Source: Bacillota bacterium | Lineage (GTDB): Bacteria > Bacillota > Clostridia > Lachnospirales > Lachnospiraceae | DNA: 64,000 bases | Reading direction: 5' to 3' | Assembly (NCBI GenBank): GCA_023418475.1 | Contig: JAEZZO010000056.1 | Location: 1-64,000, forward strand | Shown here: positions 8,566 through 16,540 of the stretch, one piece after another | How positions within the stretch are numbered: the first letter of the stretch is position 1 | Layout: every line of letters begins with the position of its first letter | Program-made: the position numbers and the translations under genes | The notes under the pieces: generated by a model | Database searches by the model: none | Told to the model about the DNA's origin: nothing | What the model saw: only the letters and a program-made list of their open reading frames with translations

Positions 8566-8619
8566 CTATTCATTATAATATACTGTCTTTCTTGTTAAGC
8601 TTACTGTATACTTGGTATA

Positions 8620-8802
8620 TTATTGCACCGGCATGACAATTGCTGCTATGATATAAGCAAGAACTCCCACTCCCCAAATTCCAAATACAACCCATAAAAG
8701 GCGCACAACCGTAGGATCAATGTTAATATACTCCGCTATACCTCCGCAAACTCCACAAATCATTTTATTCGAATTAGAACGATACAATCTCTTCATATCC
8801 AT
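8620..8802 (-). CDS. PspC-domain membrane protein
   Basis: A 60-residue protein made of one PspC domain. It starts with MKRLYRSNSNKMICGVCGG, followed by the IDPTVVRLLWV segment and one hydrophobic membrane helix at about residues 33-57. PspC proteins act in envelope-stress responses as membrane-bound sensors or anti-stress factors. AGGAGG lies 8 nt before the ATG. It is the last gene after padR, the DUF1700 gene and the DUF4097 gene, the usual company of PspC in Firmicutes. Confidence 0.88.
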   Translation of the reverse strand: MDMKRLYRSNSNKMICGVCGGIAEYINIDPTVVRLLWVVFGIWGVGVLAYIIAAIVMPVQ

Positions 8803-8825
8803 ATAAATTTCCTCCTATTCATTCA

Positions 8826-9683
8826 TCATTTATTAAAATCAACTGTTATTTCTCCAACACCGCAATCCAGGGATAAATTATTGTCGGTATCTCCGTTTTT
8901 TATTATTTTATTACTTATATTATTATATTCTTCCCCATTAATCTTAACCTCACCGATTCCACAGTTTATATCGTAAGAGTAATCGTTTTCTTTCGCAGCA
9001 AGATCAAGATATACCTGACCCAACCCGCATTTAATGTTACTGTCCCCTGTTATTATACCATCTATTTTAACACTTCCTATACCACAGTCAACCGTAATAT
9101 CTTTGGCATCCATTTTTTTTAACATCATTTCTCCGGCTCTGACTCTATATTGAGATTTTCCGGAAATAGAGAGTTCATTAATCTGTAGCTCACCCGCATT
9201 TAAATTGAAGTCACTCTCTTCTGCCTTTATGCGGTCTACATTGACTGATCCTGCCTCTACGCGCAGGGATATATTCTGTGCAGTAAAATTCTCCGGTATG
9301 GTTATCGTAATATAAGGTGTAAAATGGTCATTCCACCCTATATTAATATTATGTCTTGCCGGAACTCGTATCCCGAATAAATCAAAATAATTACTTTCAT
9401 CTTCCCGGATATACCATACTCCGTCCTTGACATAAGAACTGAATTGATCCTCTATTATATTATGAGCTGAAATCGAAAACTCATTCCCCTGTTCTATTCT
9501 TACCTCTCCGTAAGTAATATCAAAATCAAGGCTATTAATATCATCATAACTTTCATACATATTTGTTACAGGTGATACATCTTCCCATCTTGCACCGGAA
9601 GCAAACGCGATCACTAAAATCCCAATTCCTACACCGATTGCGATCAGGCTGGCGGCCAGCCAAACTCTTGAAAAGGTCTTCAT
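8826..9683 (-). CDS. DUF4097-family beta-strand repeat surface protein
   Basis: A 285-residue protein with an N-terminal signal anchor (about residues 8-28) followed by a repetitive beta-rich body typical of DUF4097/LiaG-like proteins. Glycine-containing repeats such as NAGELQI, CGIGSVKI, CGLGQVYL, CGIGEVKI and CGVGEITV recur about every 22-30 residues, suggesting a right-handed beta helix outside the membrane. Its start overlaps the stop of the DUF1700 gene (ATGA), so the two are translationally coupled. It probably acts in the envelope-stress module led by PadR; the biochemical role is unknown. Confidence 0.82.
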   Translation of the reverse strand: MKTFSRVWLAASLIAIGVGIGILVIAFASGARWEDVSPVTNMYESYDDINSLDFDITYGEVRIEQGNEFSISAHNIIEDQFSSYVKDGVWYIREDESNYFDLFGIRVPARHNINIGWNDHFTPYITITIPENFTAQNISLRVEAGSVNVDRIKAEESDFNLNAGELQINELSISGKSQYRVRAGEMMLKKMDAKDITVDCGIGSVKIDGIITGDSNIKCGLGQVYLDLAAKENDYSYDINCGIGEVKINGEEYNNISNKIIKNGDTDNNLSLDCGVGEITVDFNK

Positions 9684-10492
9684 GCCGTCACACTCCTATT
9701 CTGAAAGGGCTTTCTGCATAAATTTATGATACCTCTAATAAAAGCAGGAAGTACATTTTTGCATAATGCCACACATGCAAGTGTAAACAGCATTCCAAGA
9801 CCAAATACGATAAGTCCGCTGCCACAGAACAAGAGTCCTACGAGTGGAACAGCAAGCTTTGCAAAACCTACAAAAACTAATGCAATTCCTACACCAATCA
9901 TAGCAATACCAGCACATCCGAAACCTATGATAATTCCTATAATTGACATAACCAATCCGAAAGCAACACCCAGTGCAGACATGATAAACGGAAAGCCTAT
10001 TATGCATACCAGGATAATCAGTACTATATTCGTATTTTTCGTTCTCTGCTGCGACGACTGATCAGTCCCTGAAGCGCCGCCCTGCCGATATTGCCGGTTT
10101 CTGCCGGGATCATAAGATTGATATGTGTTGCTGCTTCTTGCAGAAGTATCTGTGTAACCTGTATTGCCTGCATTCGTATTGCTTCTATTGCCTGCACTGT
10201 CTGCCTGCTTATTGGAACCTACGATTTCATACTCATTATTTATTGTATCTTGATAGCCTTTTTCCGTGTAGTATCCCCTGTTTACACGTTCTGCCTCATT
10301 AGCAGATAGATCAGCCTTGATTGTTGCTGCCACCTTCTCCGGCGATACCAGTTCCTGAATTACCTCTTCCTCATGCGCTTCTCCCGCATCTTCAAAGTAA
10401 TCCTTGTAATACCAAAGAGCTTCTTCTCTTTCTTCCAAGGGAATATCGGACAATAAGCTTTCGAGTTCCTTCATGAATTCTAGCTTTGTCAT
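9680..10492 (-). CDS. DUF1700 (HAAS) domain membrane protein
   Basis: A 270-residue protein. Residues 1-60 form the HAAS-like signalling domain (MTKLEFMKELESLL...EREEALWYYKDYFEDAGE). A low-complexity Asn/Ser/Thr/Gly/Tyr linker covers about 90-150, and several membrane segments fill 155-250. HAAS domains are genetically tied to PadR regulators and are thought to transmit envelope signals. The gene begins directly after the padR stop (TAG-ATG), with its Shine-Dalgarno inside padR, and overlaps the DUF4097 gene by 4 nt, so the three are tightly coupled. Confidence 0.85.
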   Translation of the reverse strand: MTKLEFMKELESLLSDIPLEEREEALWYYKDYFEDAGEAHEEEVIQELVSPEKVAATIKADLSANEAERVNRGYYTEKGYQDTINNEYEIVGSNKQADSAGNRSNTNAGNTGYTDTSARSSNTYQSYDPGRNRQYRQGGASGTDQSSQQRTKNTNIVLIILVCIIGFPFIMSALGVAFGLVMSIIGIIIGFGCAGIAMIGVGIALVFVGFAKLAVPLVGLLFCGSGLIVFGLGMLFTLACVALCKNVLPAFIRGIINLCRKPFQNRSVTA

Positions 10493-10810
10493 CTATTTCA
10501 CTCCTTCAAAAATAATATTAATCTTTCTAAAATAACTTTCCCACTCATCATAATATAATCTTAACTGTGCCATACCTTTATCTGTAATTTTATAATACCT
10601 TCGGTTTCTTCCTCCGAATTCCAGATCATAAACCTCGAGGCAATCTTCTTTCTGGAGCCTTCTCAGAACAGGATACAAGGTGGATTCCGATACTTCGATA
10701 GCCTGTCGCACATCCTGCGTAATTTTGTATCCGTAAGTTCCTTCCGGTTCCTTTGAAACAACAGCAAGTACGATTGCATCTAATAGCGCTGAACCGGTAT
10801 TAAATACCAT
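10493..10810 (-). CDS. PadR-family transcriptional regulator
   Basis: A 105-residue PadR winged-helix protein: LLDAIVLAVVSKEPEGTYGYKI, the recognition region SESTLYPVLRRLQKEDCLEV, then the wing GGRNRRYYKIT and a C-terminal dimerisation helix. The ATG at 10810 is chosen because AAGGAG lies 8 nt upstream. It is the first gene of the module with the DUF1700, DUF4097 and PspC genes and probably represses it. An ATAC-N8-GTAT dyad overlaps its own promoter, suggesting autoregulation. The inducing signal is unknown; in this arrangement it is usually membrane or antibiotic stress. Confidence 0.92.
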   Translation of the reverse strand: MVFNTGSALLDAIVLAVVSKEPEGTYGYKITQDVRQAIEVSESTLYPVLRRLQKEDCLEVYDLEFGGRNRRYYKITDKGMAQLRLYYDEWESYFRKINIIFEGVK

Positions 10811-10862
10811 GCCAACAACTCCTTTCACAAGTTATACACTCAACAATATTATTGATTTAGCA

Positions 10863-10893
10863 ATACTATACACCGTATAATATTATATGTCAA
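10863..10893 (-). promoter_or_regulatory. padR promoter with PadR-type operator
   Basis: On the minus strand, TTGACA (10893-10888) and TATAGT (10870-10865) are separated by 17 nt, a near-consensus sigma-A promoter. The dyad ATAC-N8-GTAT at 10863-10878 covers the -10 region and fits PadR-type operators (4-bp arms around 8 nt). The leader to the ATG is about 50 nt. Confidence 0.75.
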
Positions 10894-11232
10894 TATATTA
10901 ATTAAAAATTTTTACGTTTTTTGTTTTGTCATACTATAAAATAGGTTCAACATTAATCTATAACGAAAATCTTATATAGGTGTCTTCATAAAATTTGAGG
11001 TGCACCAAAAATACTAACACTCAGACAGCATACACCATCCTGAAATATAATTTTCTTCTTAAAATATGTCATGTTTTCTATTTCTAACATATACTAAGGT
11101 ATGTCTATTTAATTCTTCTCCTTTGCTATTTATTCGATAACAATAATTATTCGAATCAGAAATCATTGATTTCATATAACTAGACTATTCCATGTTTTCG
11201 AAGATAGGCGACCATTTTTATGCGAAAAAAGA
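10894..11232. other. AT-rich intergenic stretch
   Basis: This lies between the padR promoter and the terminator of the permease gene. I see no open frame with a ribosome binding site, no strong hairpin and no repeat. The minus-strand genes on both sides do not need further signals here. Confidence 0.5.
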
Positions 11233-11261
11233 GGTGTGCACTATGTATTTCGTACAACACC
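11233..11261 (-). terminator. Probable terminator of the KimA-like gene
   Basis: On the minus strand, GGTGT pairs with ACACC across a partly paired loop and is followed by TCTTTTTTCGC. It begins 10 nt past the permease stop. The stem is short, so the call is moderate. Confidence 0.5.
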
Positions 11262-11270
11262 CTAATCCTA

Positions 11271-13136
11271 TTATTTTTGATTATGAAATTGTTTCTTATT
11301 AAGTGTATAATGAAATGGAAGTATGACGGTAGATATATTCTTATGTTTACTCAAATGCTGGCTGAAAAAATAAGTTGTCTGATTATGCAAAATACTGTCA
11401 TACCAATGCGCAGTGATAAATTTGATAAGAATTACAGATATATTTTCTCCATGTTTCAGAGCCTTTTCTCTCTGCCACAAATAATCATCCATCGGTTTTA
11501 TGATATCCCGATAGGGGGTCTCAATCACAACCAGCTCATAAGGAATTTTATGTTCAGACCATTGTTTTCTAAGTTCCTTCGCATGTTCCGGATGACGGCA
11601 TACATGAAGTGCTGTTATATTATCTGATATAGAATTAGCATAATTTATTGCCTTCAGGAACGGTTTATTGATGTCATGTACAAGCAGGATACATTGCGTT
11701 GAGGATACGCCGCCCTGATCATAATAGGGTTTATATACGTCCAGCTTCAATTCGTTCCCTACCTGCGTATAATGTGTATGGATCGTATACATTAATGTCA
11801 TAATTGCCGGAATTGCCAATGCCAGAATCCAGGCTCCATCCATAAATTTTGTGCTAAAGACAATAACCGATACAACAAGAGTTACCATCGCACCAATGCC
11901 ATTGATCCAGCATTTATACTGCCAGCCTTTTTCTTTTAAGGTACGCCATTTTTTAAACATACCATATTGTGCAATCGTAAAGGAAACAAATACTCCTACG
12001 GAATACAGAGGAATTAATGCATGTGTCTCACTTTTAAAACCAATAATTAATAAAGATGCTGCGATAAAGATAAATACAATTCCGTTGGAAAAACTCAGTT
12101 TTGTTCCTCTGGAAGAAAACTGTCTCGGAACAAAACCGTCGTGTGCCAGAATATACAACAGCTGCGGTAATCCATTATAAGCCGTATTGGCAGCAAGTAT
12201 TAAGATCAGGGAAGTGAATACCTGGATCACATAATATAGAAATGTCCTGCCAAACACTGCAGAGGTTATCTGCGATAATACCGTATGCCCTTCCATCGGC
12301 ATAACCTGCAGTTTAAGCGCAAGAATTGAGGTTCCTCCAAAAATGAACAAAATAATTATACCAAGCATAAATAAAACATGCTTTGCATTTCTCTCCGACG
12401 GCTTAGCAAAGCTGGGCACCGAATTACTCACAGCTTCAACACCGGACATTGCGCTACATCCGGAAGAAAATGCCTTGAGCAGGATAAAAACGCCTATTCC
12501 CCCAACTGTCTCAGGTGGAAGAACCGTAGGATGATACACAATCGGGTGTAATGTGCCGGTAAGCATCTTAAAGAAACCGCAGATAATCAACAGCGCCATT
12601 GATATAATAAAAATATAGGTAGGTAAGCCAAACACCTTTGATGCTTCCCGTACACCCCTAAGATTAATTAACGTAATAATTGCTACACAGATCAAAGAGA
12701 TGATAACCTTATGACCGGAAAAGACAGGAAAGGCCGAGACGAGTGCCGCAGTCGAAGAAGATATACTAACCGCAACAGTCATAATATAATCAATGGTAAG
12801 TGCAGCCGCAGAAAGAAGCGATGAGGTCATTCCGATATTTTCTTTCGCCACGGCATACGCACCACCACCGTTAGGATAATGATCAATTATCTGTGAATAA
12901 GATAATACCAGAATGCATAATAAAAGTAATATTGGAACTACAATAAACGGAAGTGTGTGAAAAGCAAGGAAGCCAATGGAAGGGATTAATATTAACAATA
13001 TCTCTTCAATTGCATAAGCTACCGATGATACAGCATCGCTTGCCATAATCGGAAGCCCCCAGAGTCTGGATAGTTTTTCATGGCTTAATTCATTGTTTTT
13101 CAATGGTTTGCCTAACAAAATATGTTTTACGTTCAT
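11271..13136 (-). CDS. KimA-like APC-superfamily permease (probable potassium importer)
   Basis: A 621-residue integral membrane protein with about 12 hydrophobic segments in residues 30-470 and a cytoplasmic C-terminal domain of about 140 residues. The N-terminus (ILLGKPLKNNE ... SDAVSSVAYAIEEIL ... YPNGGGAYAVAKENIG) resembles Bacillus KimA/YdaO, a proton-coupled potassium importer, including the conserved GGGAY segment. In KimA the C-terminal domain binds c-di-AMP. No ydaO (c-di-AMP) riboswitch was recognised in the 230 nt upstream. GAGGAG precedes the ATG. A general amino-acid permease cannot be fully excluded. Confidence 0.78.
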   Translation of the reverse strand: MNVKHILLGKPLKNNELSHEKLSRLWGLPIMASDAVSSVAYAIEEILLILIPSIGFLAFHTLPFIVVPILLLLCILVLSYSQIIDHYPNGGGAYAVAKENIGMTSSLLSAAALTIDYIMTVAVSISSSTAALVSAFPVFSGHKVIISLICVAIITLINLRGVREASKVFGLPTYIFIISMALLIICGFFKMLTGTLHPIVYHPTVLPPETVGGIGVFILLKAFSSGCSAMSGVEAVSNSVPSFAKPSERNAKHVLFMLGIIILFIFGGTSILALKLQVMPMEGHTVLSQITSAVFGRTFLYYVIQVFTSLILILAANTAYNGLPQLLYILAHDGFVPRQFSSRGTKLSFSNGIVFIFIAASLLIIGFKSETHALIPLYSVGVFVSFTIAQYGMFKKWRTLKEKGWQYKCWINGIGAMVTLVVSVIVFSTKFMDGAWILALAIPAIMTLMYTIHTHYTQVGNELKLDVYKPYYDQGGVSSTQCILLVHDINKPFLKAINYANSISDNITALHVCRHPEHAKELRKQWSEHKIPYELVVIETPYRDIIKPMDDYLWQREKALKHGENISVILIKFITAHWYDSILHNQTTYFFSQHLSKHKNISTVILPFHYTLNKKQFHNQK

Positions 13137-13367
13137 TTCTTTCTCTCCTCATAGAATTAATATATGTGTCATTACTCAATACATAAATTCGAATTTTGAT
13201 GGCAAATCTAATCAAGAAACTGATATACGGTAATACCTGTGTCACTTGTTTGAATAGCACAGGCAACTATAAAGGCCTTTCAAAATATAATCTGCAGTTT
13301 CTAATTATATTATTCCTTATATTAAGATAGTGTAAATATTCCTTACTCCATATTAAAATACTATAAA

Positions 13368-13392
13368 ATGGGAGCTTCTACGAAGCTCCCAT
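13368..13392 (-). terminator. Terminator downstream of the sensor kinase
   Basis: An 11-bp perfect stem, ATGGGAGCTTC with GAAGCTCCCAT around the loop TAC, is followed on the minus strand by TTTTATAGTATTTT. It lies about 100 nt past the kinase stop. The remaining 230 bp up to the permease start (13137-13367) hold only a weak CCTGTG/CACAGG inverted repeat and no gene. Confidence 0.8.
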
Positions 13393-13490
13393 CACAATTA
13401 ATCAATTTCAGTTTTATCAAATAACATATAGATCTTGTTAATATAATATACCCATACCCTTGTTCCAAATAGATGAATGTATCTGCTAAA

Positions 13491-14882
13491 TTACATTTTC
13501 GGAAGTACCACAGTGAATTTACTGCCTTCCTCTACCTTACTTTCTGCAAAGACTCTTCCGCCATGTGCCTCCACGATTGATTTTACAATCGTAAGACCGA
13601 TACCGGATCCTCCGGTAGCACGGTGGCGCGATTTATCAGCACGATAAAAGCGTTCAAATATAAAGGGTAATTCATCCTGCGCAATACCTATTCCATTGTC
13701 CTGTATGATAAATCCTGCCGTATCTTCTGTTTCAAAAACCGTCACCCGAATACTGCTCATTTCTTTGGAATACTTGATCGCATTTGTAAGTAGATTAACA
13801 ATCACCTGGCTTATACGGTCCTGATCTGCAAAGAGGTTAGAATGACTACCTTCCATACGAAACTCCAGCTTTTTTCTTTCCAGCTCAGCAAGGTAATTAT
13901 GAGCAATTTTCTGAATTATCTCATATAAATCAATCTGGCTTTTATTGAGCTTTAGATTATCACTTTCTATCTTCGCTAACCGCTCTAAATCACCTACCAA
14001 TTTCCCAATCCGCATCACCTCGTCATAGCAGCTGCCTAGCCGATCTTCTGTTGGTTCCCACAATCCATCCGCCATGGCTTCCAGATAGGATTGCAGTATG
14101 GTGATCGGAGTTCGAAGCTCATGTGCTACATCTTCTGTTAACTTTTTTCTTAATTTTTGAAGGGTTTCCAAGGAAAGCGCCAGATGATTAATTGATTCCA
14201 CCAGCAGATTAAGCTCTTTGATATCGGTATCTTCTTCCAGTCTGACTTCATACCTTCCATCTGCGATCTGTTTTGTAATTTCAACTGTTTTTAAGATCGG
14301 CCGGCTGATTCTCTTCGCGAGAAGATTACCTACAATCACTGATACCGACAGTGCTATCATACCTATACTGATTAAGATAATGTTTAAAGATCGCAGAAAT
14401 TCAAAGTCGTTATCATTTAGGAAGAAGGGACCAAAGTAGCTGATACTGACAAAGCCTATTGTATCTCCTTCCTTAATTAGAGGATAATTTGCTGCTTTAA
14501 ATTCTCCGTTAAGCTGTGGGTATTGTATCTGCATCCTATTTGATATATCCGCCATTATCTGATTGCATAAACTCATATTATGTGACTGCGCATCCCACAA
14601 TATCTGATTATTCTTATCATAAACCTTGATAATATATCCTTCATACAGTGAATTCATCCCCACGGCATGAATATAATCCATATTCCAACTGTCCGTATCT
14701 GTCTGATACATATTGCTGATACTTGAAGTAATAATCTGTGTCTTCAGTTCCTGCTGTTTTGCAATATACTCAGTAAACTGCCGGTTAATAAAATAATTTG
14801 CAAGAATGCTGATTAATCCAACCGTTATGAGAAGGATCACTAGAATTGTCAGGGATAGTTGTGATTTCAAGCTTTTTATCAT
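13491..14882 (-). CDS. Membrane sensor histidine kinase
   Basis: A 463-residue two-component kinase. A first membrane helix (about residues 9-29), an extracellular sensor loop (30-165) and a second helix (about 170-190) lead to a HAMP linker. The HisKA site DVAHELRTPITIL has His near residue 254. The HATPase part shows the N box (NLLTNAIKYS), DNGIGIA, a FERFYRADKSR stretch and GGSGIGL. The ATG at 14882 is preceded by GGAGG at 8 nt; this GGAGG lies at the end of the response regulator gene, so the pair is coupled. It sits downstream of a copper/redox cluster and may serve it, but the signal is not evident from the sequence. Confidence 0.92.
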   Translation of the reverse strand: MIKSLKSQLSLTILVILLITVGLISILANYFINRQFTEYIAKQQELKTQIITSSISNMYQTDTDSWNMDYIHAVGMNSLYEGYIIKVYDKNNQILWDAQSHNMSLCNQIMADISNRMQIQYPQLNGEFKAANYPLIKEGDTIGFVSISYFGPFFLNDNDFEFLRSLNIILISIGMIALSVSVIVGNLLAKRISRPILKTVEITKQIADGRYEVRLEEDTDIKELNLLVESINHLALSLETLQKLRKKLTEDVAHELRTPITILQSYLEAMADGLWEPTEDRLGSCYDEVMRIGKLVGDLERLAKIESDNLKLNKSQIDLYEIIQKIAHNYLAELERKKLEFRMEGSHSNLFADQDRISQVIVNLLTNAIKYSKEMSSIRVTVFETEDTAGFIIQDNGIGIAQDELPFIFERFYRADKSRHRATGGSGIGLTIVKSIVEAHGGRVFAESKVEEGSKFTVVLPKM

Positions 14883-14886
14883 TGCT

Positions 14887-15585
14887 TCATCCTCCGAATT
14901 TATAACCAACTCCATGAATTGTCCTGACATAAACGGGATTTTTGGGGTCTGTCTCTATTTTCTGCCGAAGATTTTTGATATGGCTGTCAATGGTTCTGTC
15001 ATATCCTGCAAATTCTTCACCTAATGCCGATATAATCAACTCATCTCGGGTAAATACCTTATTCGGATACCGGATAAGAGTTGTTAATAGCTTATATTCA
15101 TTTGGCGTTAATTTTACCTCTTCGGACTGCTTTTTCACTATCCTGCTTTCCAAATCAATAATCAAATCTCCATCCAAGTAAGAATTTTTATTCGTCAGTG
15201 TCCACATATCCTCAGCCGACCTTCGCATTACTGCTTCTATTCTGGCATACAGTGCTTTCAGGCTGAAGGGCTTGGTAACATAATCATCTGCTCCAATACC
15301 AAGTCCCTGAAGTAAATCTTCCTCCTCCGATTTCGCTGTCAGCATAATGATAGGAACTCTTGATCTCTTTCTTATCTTCTTGCATACCTCTTCGCCGGAA
15401 AGGATGGGCAGCATTAAGTCAAGCAATATCATCGAAATATTTTCTTTCTCAAATATTTCAATCGCTTTCTGCCCGTCTTCTGCCGAAAGCACATAAAACC
15501 CCTTACTTTCCAGAAAGGATTTTACTACATTCATTATCTTAACTTCATCTTCAACCACCAGGATTTTCTTTACTGCCTGATCCAT
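14887..15585 (-). CDS. OmpR/PhoB-family response regulator
   Basis: A 232-residue two-domain regulator. The receiver has VVEDE at residues 10-14, the phosphoacceptor Asp in LLDLMLP near 56, the Thr of MLTAKSEE and the Lys of VTKPF. A winged-helix DNA-binding domain (about 135-232) ends in RTIHGVGYKFGG, the usual OmpR-family finish. GGAGGACAAT precedes the ATG. It is cotranscribed with the histidine kinase that follows. OmpR-type regulators bind direct repeats spaced by 10-11 bp; such a repeat is found at the promoter of the nearby metal cluster (21332-21353). Confidence 0.94.
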   Translation of the reverse strand: MDQAVKKILVVEDEVKIMNVVKSFLESKGFYVLSAEDGQKAIEIFEKENISMILLDLMLPILSGEEVCKKIRKRSRVPIIMLTAKSEEEDLLQGLGIGADDYVTKPFSLKALYARIEAVMRRSAEDMWTLTNKNSYLDGDLIIDLESRIVKKQSEEVKLTPNEYKLLTTLIRYPNKVFTRDELIISALGEEFAGYDRTIDSHIKNLRQKIETDPKNPVYVRTIHGVGYKFGG

Positions 15586-15753
15586 ATTGTCCTCCGAATT
15601 TTATTCTAACACTACACCTGAACTATCTTTATCATCCGGGAAGGCTCCGGTTAAACGTTGTTATGACCGCCTATCTTCTGTTGCAGAAAGCTTTGCCGAC
15701 TCCCTACTTCAGAATATTATTCGCCCGGTTCCTTCCTTTTCATTCGTATCTTT

Positions 15754-15782
15754 ATTATATCACAGGATGATTATTATTTAAA
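15754..15782 (-). promoter_or_regulatory. Promoter of the two-component operon
   Basis: On the minus strand, TTTAAA (15782-15777), 17 nt, then TATAAT (15759-15754). The -10 is perfect and the -35 weak, giving a leader of about 160 nt to the response regulator. The 254-bp gap otherwise shows no gene. Confidence 0.6.
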
Positions 15783-15839
15783 CGCGCCGAGCGAAGCAAG
15801 TGTGCATCCGCCGAAGTCCAATTGTTACGGAAACCCTTA

Positions 15840-16517
15840 TTACTTAATAAGATCAAATGGTTTCAGAAATTTGTCAACTTTGATCTTCTTCCCATTATCG
15901 TCCATTGTCTCTACCGTAGCAAATAGCCATCCTTTTACTTTATCAGGATTTGTTCCTGCCTCAATAAATACCTGAGGATTGAGAACAAATACAATATCTT
16001 TATCGTTTGTTTTCATGTCCTTTGCCCACTCAAACACATTGCCTCCGCCTAAATCAATTCCGAAATGATCAAGCTTCGCATGATACTTCAGATGATCACG
16101 GTATAAGTGTACAAACTGCCGGTAGCTTTCCAGCGGTTTCGTCATTTCCTGATCAGAGATTTTATCTGCTTCCAGGCTGGTACCTACTACAATTTTATCT
16201 CCTTGCAGCATTCCTGCTGGTAATTTATCCGCAGCAAGTCCTGCATCAACAAACGGTTTGGCATCCGTTTCTATTAGAACATTCATTTTGTCTGTCCTGT
16301 CAAAATCCTTACTCCAGATAAATCTTGCCGTCTGATCCGATGCTGTAAGGGACCATCCGCTATTACCTTCCTCCGATGAAACCTGCCCTTTTGATGCCTG
16401 CAATAGATCCTGAAAGGAGATTATCGAACGATCCCCAATGACATCGAGTTTATTACATGCCATAAGTGGCAAATTTAAGATAAATAATAATAGGATAAAC
16501 ATTATCTTTTTCTTCAT
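15840..16517 (-). CDS. Predicted lipoprotein of unknown function
   Basis: A 225-residue protein with a clear lipoprotein signal: a charged KKK start, a hydrophobic core and the lipobox LMAC with Cys at about residue 21. The mature part has no family I recognise. It contains a conserved-looking LDHFGIDLGGGNVFEWAKD segment and few cysteines, so direct metal binding is not obvious. It begins 24 nt after the copA stop and is the last gene of the minus-strand metal/redox cluster. It may be an envelope accessory protein of that cluster; this rests on context alone. Confidence 0.7.
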   Translation of the reverse strand: MKKKIMFILLLFILNLPLMACNKLDVIGDRSIISFQDLLQASKGQVSSEEGNSGWSLTASDQTARFIWSKDFDRTDKMNVLIETDAKPFVDAGLAADKLPAGMLQGDKIVVGTSLEADKISDQEMTKPLESYRQFVHLYRDHLKYHAKLDHFGIDLGGGNVFEWAKDMKTNDKDIVFVLNPQVFIEAGTNPDKVKGWLFATVETMDDNGKKIKVDKFLKPFDLIK

Positions 16518-16540
16518 AGGATCCGTCTCCCTTTTCTATG

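Noticed and set aside
11220..11627. A 135-codon plus-strand frame at the end of the permease gene
   Set aside because: It lies mostly antisense to the well-supported permease frame and has no ribosome binding site.
13137..13367. A c-di-AMP (ydaO) riboswitch expected before a KimA-like gene
   Set aside because: I looked for the conserved GGGUGAA-type elements and paired arms and found only a weak CCTGTG/CACAGG hairpin.
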